Positions 60,801-64,000 of a stretch of 64,000 nt of DNA are shown here, piece after piece. Both the position numbers and the translations under genes were made by a program. Where the stretch lies: the NCBI RefSeq assembly GCF_024137965.1, contig NZ_CP099975.1, positions 248,001 through 312,000 of the forward strand. Reading direction: 5' to 3'. The notes below the pieces were generated by a model. That model worked only from the letters and a program-made list of their open reading frames with translations, was not told the DNA's origin and did no database searches. This DNA is from Halomonas sp. Y3 (GTDB lineage: Bacteria > Pseudomonadota > Gammaproteobacteria > Pseudomonadales > Halomonadaceae). Positions within the stretch are counted from its first letter, which is position 1; the number at the start of each line of letters is the position of its first letter.

Positions 60801-61614
60801 GCCGCTGCCGGCTTCACTGGAAAGTATCTGGCGTATCATCAGCGAGAGTGACTACCTGAAGGCATTGGGTGGTGGGATCGAGAGCTTCGCTCATGGTGAT
60901 GCCTTCCGTCTGGTGGACGTTCCAGGCGTACCGCGCGACGTGCTGCTGACTACTTCTCGTGAACTATTCGAGCATGGGCTGGGTGCCGACGACCGGCGAC
61001 GCCTGCATTTCGCCACCTACGGTGACCCCGTCTTCGAGAACTTGCTCGACTACATGTTGCAGCCCTTCGCGGCCGTGCTGGCGGCATGGCATGCGCGCAA
61101 GCCACTCTCGGCACTGCAGCTCGGTGGCCAACGCTGGGCGACCACGGATGACCTTCTGGAGGGCGAGCTGCCTGAGAGTGGCGAGATCGAGCTGGTGCCT
61201 CGGGCGCAGCGGGTGCCGGGGCGTCAGGATGATCGTGTCGGCCGACAGCAGAAGGTGATGCTTGACGCCGCGGCCGCCAGCCTGGCCGAGCAGAAGCTCA
61301 AACCCACCCCGGATACTCCCAATAACCAGATAGCAGAACTGGACCGGTTCCGAGGCGATGTTAGCCAGCGCCATGGCCAACGAGTGCACCTCAAGTTCGA
61401 TGCACCGGATCGCAATGGCATGCTGGCCTTGAAGGACACGTTGCTATGGCCCGTTCGTGAGAAGGCTGCCGGTCTTCAGGTCGATGCCGACCCTCTGCTG
61501 CTCACAGCAACGCGAGACGTGATCTACCGCCAGCTGGGTGATATGAAGAAGGACAGTCGCACGGGACATGAAGTGGCGAGGAGATTGAGAGAGTCGGCTG
61601 CCGGCATGCCGTGA
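57844..61614 (+). CDS. SNF2-type helicase with PLD-like N-terminus, last gene of the Hma-type operon
   Basis: A 1256-residue protein. The N-terminal PLD-like domain has HEKWAILGDG near residue 155 and YISGSLNES near 168. The SF2/SNF2 motor has LLCDEVGLGKTIEAG near 318, LVDEAHKARR near 430, LLATATPMQLN near 470, LVLFTRYTD near 773 and QRIGRIDRIGQH near 868. A long charged C-terminal part follows. A helicase of this type completes the DUF499-DUF1156-helicase trio. The PLD domain may be a nuclease or a DNA clamp; only one HKD-like motif is clear, so nuclease activity is doubtful. Confidence 0.92.
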   Translation: MPLRDYPWEPSYATSDIRDDGKQVDVLHDFYIPALNRAMRYDRVAGYFSSSSLAAASQGFSRFIENGGEARFVVGMQLDPDDAAAILQGDEQRASQAMLAELASSQQWPSAMRHGVELLAWMVANGYLSIRVGLRVHAKDGSPQPLDYAQDGYLHEKWAILGDGQDELYISGSLNESRTALAINAENINVHPSWEDWGRKAIPQKHRNFKALWQGNHPAIRTFSLPEAVEAELVKIARNAGSLFEIDGTPMSTHPRQVREKDELTPSFAERLRFAMLRLAPLLPGGERVAIETTPIEPWPHQRFVANRLLETYPRNHLLCDEVGLGKTIEAGLAFRALWLSGRASTIRVFAPASLTSQWLVEMAEKFYLPFVRRTSRKGRWERIDLLDGEPEQGQGQMFDAPLEIISTGLVINRHGGRLLANLPETDLVLVDEAHKARRQTPDNQTVMPRFNKLYQELQGALYGKSRTLLLATATPMQLNRVEAFDLLKLMPSAGAVQFSEDLCEIFYRVRDKLIHQEPMAHYEGEWLCRYLNNVRSSSPEQWHFVNEHVLSPFGKTGLEDFTDRSLEPMIWDEVQPALSLLAPLGRSMLRHTRSLLRAYQREGLLNANLAWREVAPSIIPLGGVEREVYDQLQEYCADLASHMAANMEEGRQRAAIGFYLSFLRLRFASSFHALHCSLKRRLDKIQQTLDHKAQQVATTDGSREELEELRDDEVEGLVLKHRTESDLTWEQGAVSRLIATMDKLPATPRKMRQLLEHIDQRRINSSDRVRQLVLFTRYTDTMDYLHEELRRRLPGCPIGTFSGAGGTLRRPGEFRPERMDRTTIKQRFVAGNIDILLCTDAAAEGLNLQSADLLINFDLPWNPMMLEQRIGRIDRIGQHHTQIQVLNYLYQGSVEEVVYSRLVKRFREALTVSGELQFSLLPIQPEDFEDYAKAEGEEGKIDEEELIRRAQEHAKRIQERQQLTEFKAEEQKAAYEHLEAQQRREPLPASLESIWRIISESDYLKALGGGIESFAHGDAFRLVDVPGVPRDVLLTTSRELFEHGLGADDRRRLHFATYGDPVFENLLDYMLQPFAAVLAAWHARKPLSALQLGGQRWATTDDLLEGELPESGEIELVPRAQRVPGRQDDRVGRQQKVMLDAAAASLAEQKLKPTPDTPNNQIAELDRFRGDVSQRHGQRVHLKFDAPDRNGMLALKDTLLWPVREKAAGLQVDADPLLLTATRDVIYRQLGDMKKDSRTGHEVARRLRESAAGMP

Positions 61615-61802
61615 GTTGAGGAGCGGTGGCCGATTATGGGTACTAGTATACATGCGAGCTATAGTTCTTCTCAAAATTGAAATATTGGAAGAAATTAATT
61701 GGCGTGATGAGCCATTGGAGGGGTGTAAGGTGTGTAGCGCTACTCCTTAGTTTTTAACTTGTGTGAGAAATCGAGGGTTTGGAAAAATGGAGTTATTTCA
61801 TT
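61615..61802. other. 188-bp AT-rich gap before the LysR gene
   Basis: The GC-rich defence operon ends at 61614 and the sequence turns AT-rich. No gene is seen. A promoter for the regulator is expected here, but I could not point to convincing boxes. Confidence 0.4.
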
Positions 61803-62693
61803 ATGCACTTTGATATTCCTGATCTTAGGCTTTTTATTTTTGTGGCAGAAGAGCTTAGTCTTACTGGTGGAGCTAGGAAGGCTAGTGTTTCCACTGCCGC
61901 TGCAAGTACGCGAATTAAGTCATTAGAAGGCCAGCTTGGTAGCAGGCTTTTTTATAGGGGTAGTCAGGGTGTAGAGCTAACGCCTGCAGGTGAGAAGCTT
62001 CTTAAACATGCTCGAACAATTATGCGGCAAGTGGAGTATGTTAAAAGTGACTTTTCGTCCTATTCTAATTCAAATGTTGGCCATATAAAAATATTTGCCA
62101 ATACAACTGCAGTCACTGATTTTATGCCAGAAGTTTTAGCTAGGTTTTTAGGTGAGCGTCCTGCAATAAGTATCGATCTTCAAGAAAAGCTTACAAATGA
62201 TATATTTAGAGGGGTTCTTGATGGGGCGGCAGACTTTGGGTTAACCTCGGGGGAGATAAAGATAAAGGGCTTAGAGGTTCTGCCATTTAGTTTTGATAGG
62301 CTGGTGGTCGTTGTTCCTTTGGGGCATGAGCTCGCAGGCAATGACATGGTGGATTTTTTTGATACACTCCACCATCCTTATGTGGGCTTGCACGAGGGGA
62401 GTACATTGCTTCAATTTATGAAGGCTCAAGTCAAGGAGGTAGGTGTTTCACTTCCATTAAGAATCCAGGTCTATGGATTTGAGCCGGCTTGCCGGATGAT
62501 TGAGGCTGGTGTGGGCATCGGTATTCTTCCAGAATCAAGCGCAGCTCGCTATCAAAAGACAATGGACGTTCAGATTGTCCACCTAAGCAACGATTGGGCC
62601 TCTAGGGAAAGAGCTATTGTGGTTCGTGAGTATGAGACACTTCCAGAAGCTAGCAAAGAGCTAATTAAAGAGATAAAAGATTATTTTTCATGA
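61803..62693 (+). CDS. LysR-family transcriptional regulator
   Basis: A 296-residue regulator. The N-terminal winged helix-turn-helix reads DLRLFIFVAEELSLTGGARK followed by AAASTRIKSLEGQLGSRLF. The C-terminal effector domain has the usual two-lobed pattern (GHIKIFANTTAVTDFMPEVL and later EAGVGIGILPESSA). The ATG at 61803 follows TGGAG; an upstream in-frame start adds eight residues. LysR regulators usually control an adjacent metabolic operon; here a CoA-hydratase gene starts downstream, after a dead transposase. The gene is AT-rich. Confidence 0.9.
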   Translation: MHFDIPDLRLFIFVAEELSLTGGARKASVSTAAASTRIKSLEGQLGSRLFYRGSQGVELTPAGEKLLKHARTIMRQVEYVKSDFSSYSNSNVGHIKIFANTTAVTDFMPEVLARFLGERPAISIDLQEKLTNDIFRGVLDGAADFGLTSGEIKIKGLEVLPFSFDRLVVVVPLGHELAGNDMVDFFDTLHHPYVGLHEGSTLLQFMKAQVKEVGVSLPLRIQVYGFEPACRMIEAGVGIGILPESSAARYQKTMDVQIVHLSNDWASRERAIVVREYETLPEASKELIKEIKDYFS

Positions 62694-62722
62694 TTTTGGC
62701 TGTTTTTTGGCTCTTCGTCGTT

Positions 62723-63185
62723 TCATGTGGGTTTTGACTGAACGAAAAGGCAGCCCACCGGGCTGCCAGTCAGGTAGATCATAGCGATTAAGTTGGCCTT
62801 TCTCCGGTCGGCGCGTGACCTTACCACTTGGAGCAGGGGGTTCATCCCTTTCAGTCGTGCGCTCGTCAGTCCTGGTATCTAGCGCCTGACCACCGGTCGG
62901 AGTGACGCACCAGTATCTCGATGGCCTTCCCCATCGGCTTCAGGAGAAGCTTCTTAGAGCCCCCGCCTTCATGACATTGAGGTGGTTTTTGATGCGCCAT
63001 TAACAAGCGCTCGTGGCTTGTATCCAGTATAGTTTCTCCTTGATCATCCAGGCATCGGAGTTGGCGCTCTGATCGGTCACAAGGTCCCGCGCTCCTTCTT
63101 GAGCACCTCCTCCAGACGCTTGGTGAAGGCCTACACGATATGGTGATCACGCCGACGACGGAGGAGAACGAGACCTCACACGCCA
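62723..63185 (-). pseudogene. Decayed ISL3-family transposase
   Basis: Read on the minus strand, three frames together spell a transposase C-terminal part. In order: AFTKRLEEVLKKER after an in-frame stop, SANSDAWMIKEKLYWIQA, IKNHLNVMKAGA, LLLKPMGKAIEILVRHSDR, then IAMIYLTGSPVGCL before a final stop at 62723-62725. These match the conserved order of ISL3-family enzymes. At least two frameshifts and two stops interrupt it, and the N-terminal half is missing, so it is inactive. It marks an old insertion between the LysR and hydratase genes. Confidence 0.75.
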
Positions 63186-63521
63186 CTGAACCTGTCCCGA
63201 CGAATACAGACTGGTGGGTCATTTCTGATGGGCATTTACAGCATTGTCCGGGAGCTAAGGGAAAGATCATTACCAGTAATTCTTGACATTTCATGAGCAC
63301 GATTTTTGCTTGAATGCAGGGCTTGTGTCTAGAGGCTGGGTGCTGCCATGGGTAAGCCGTCATCGCATAGGTCATTGATCCGTAAGAATAAAAATTAGGT
63401 TCATGATTGAGGGCAAGGGGGTTAGGGAAATCGGAAAGCCCCGTTACAAATTTATAAATTTACCTCTGTGAAAACTTTTAGCATTCTATACCTCAAGGTG
63501 GTTATAAAAATTGAGGATGTT
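63186..63521. other. 336-bp gap with no gene
   Basis: No frame of protein character was found. The stretch becomes AT-rich towards its right end and should hold the promoter of the hydratase gene. It may also contain the outer end of the insertion-sequence remnant, whose terminal inverted repeats I could not identify. Confidence 0.4.
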
Positions 63522-64000
63522 ATGGAATTGGCTGAAAATAAAGCTTATGAGATGTTTGTGGGTAGAAAAGAAGTTAGTTTCGATGATATTTCTCCTTCGC
63601 TTGTTAAGCGAGTAGAAAAAACCTTTGGTGAGGGAGGTGTTCGTGAAGGGGAGAGTCTACCTTATCTTTGGCATTGGGCATTTTTCCAGGAGCCTGTAGA
63701 AGAAAGCGAATTAAACGTAGATGGTCATCTGTCCAAAGGTCAGCTTTTCCCCGCTGTTACAGGGAAAGTTCGCATGTGGGCAGGCGGAAGAGTGAGTTTT
63801 CTAGAGCCGATAAAGGTAGGCCTGGCTGCAAGACGAAGCTCGACAGTTTTGTCAGTTGAGGAGAAGCGGGGAAAATCTGGCGATCTTCTGTTTGTTACAA
63901 TTGAGCATGTCATATCTCAAGGTGAAAGTGTGTGCGTGCGAGAAGAGCAAGATATTGTTTACAGAAGCCCCAGTCCTCCTAGGTTAAACACCTCTCTTTC
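63522..64000 (+). CDS. MaoC/FAS1-like CoA hydratase, 5' part
   Basis: At least 159 residues from the ATG at 63522 (GAGG upstream), open to the window edge. The sequence follows the N-terminal FAS1-like dehydratase pattern of mesaconyl- or itaconyl-CoA hydratases: LPYLWHWAFFQEPV, DGHLSKGQLFPAV, RMWAGGRVSFLEPIKVG and EEQDIVYRSPSPP. Such enzymes hydrate branched dicarboxylic acyl-CoA esters in itaconate, mesaconate or related pathways. The catalytic hot-dog half would lie beyond 64000. With the LysR gene it suggests a metabolic cargo operon continuing to the right. Confidence 0.8.
   Translation, partial: MELAENKAYEMFVGRKEVSFDDISPSLVKRVEKTFGEGGVREGESLPYLWHWAFFQEPVEESELNVDGHLSKGQLFPAVTGKVRMWAGGRVSFLEPIKVGLAARRSSTVLSVEEKRGKSGDLLFVTIEHVISQGESVCVREEQDIVYRSPSPPRLNTSL

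Noticed and set aside
62749-62767. GGCAGCCC/GGGCTGCC hairpin as a terminator
   Set aside because: It lies within the C-terminal coding part of the ISL3 transposase remnant (GSPVGCL), so the pairing may be a by-product of coding sequence. A T-run follows only on the minus strand.

Overview
The window is most of an integrating conjugative element (ICE) of the PFGI-1 / SPI-7 / ICEclc class, in a GC-rich gammaproteobacterial chromosome. A Halomonas- or Pseudomonas-like host is suggested by the GC content, the MvaT-type H-NS protein and the set of conjugation families; this is inference. A chromosomal strip at the left holds the last 39 codons of an unidentified gene and tRNA-Phe, tRNA-Gln and tRNA-Thr genes. 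The ICE begins directly after the 3' end of tRNA-Thr, the usual attachment site on the parA side. No integrase, no relaxase (TraI) and no second attachment site were seen, so the element probably runs past base 64000.

Layout. (1) 681-15556, maintenance and replication: parA, dnaB, parB, DUF2857, a STY4528-type replication protein, a TIGR03761 protein, an array of fifteen 19-bp palindromes at 49-50 bp period, DUF3158, ssb, a lipoprotein, topB, then four small genes (one is DUF3577/STY4534), each behind its own hairpin leader. (2) 15622-30221, type IV secretion: PilL-like lipoprotein, TIGR03759, lytic transglycosylase, TIGR03765, TraD, TIGR03747, RAQPRD, TIGR03758, 03745, 03750, 03746, 03749, 03752, 03751 and the VirB4/TraC ATPase. 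(3) 30222-38870, first cargo: an AbiE toxin-antitoxin pair, an AT-rich run of integron-type gene cassettes with three well-formed attC sites (alpha/beta hydrolase, a TrlF-like PHP-ATPase, a PD-(D/E)XK-like protein, an unknown protein, a DUF2971-like protein) and an MvaT silencer gene on the other strand. (4) 38871-43674, end of the transfer module: TIGR03757, 03756, 03755, a membrane protein and TraG. (5) 43704-46118, small accessory genes including an orphan antitoxin-like regulator. (6) 46251-61614, an eight-gene defence operon whose DUF499 ATPase, DUF1156 methylase and PLD-SNF2 helicase match the Hma type (helicase-methylase-ATPase). Inside it lie a DUF3696 ATPase, PIN nuclease and RNA ligase cassette and a DUF262/DUF1524 GmrSD-like nuclease. 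(7) 61615-64000, an AT-rich end: a LysR regulator, a decayed ISL3-family transposase and the start of a MaoC/FAS1-like CoA hydratase.

Together the replication, partition and secretion genes move and maintain the element, while the two cargo blocks supply several independent layers of antiphage defence (AbiE, TrlF-like, PD-(D/E)XK-like, Hma with embedded modules). The strongest candidates for something undescribed are the ATPase-PIN-RNA ligase cassette inside the Hma operon, the defence genes carried as integron cassettes, the 15-unit palindrome array and the family of hairpin leaders.
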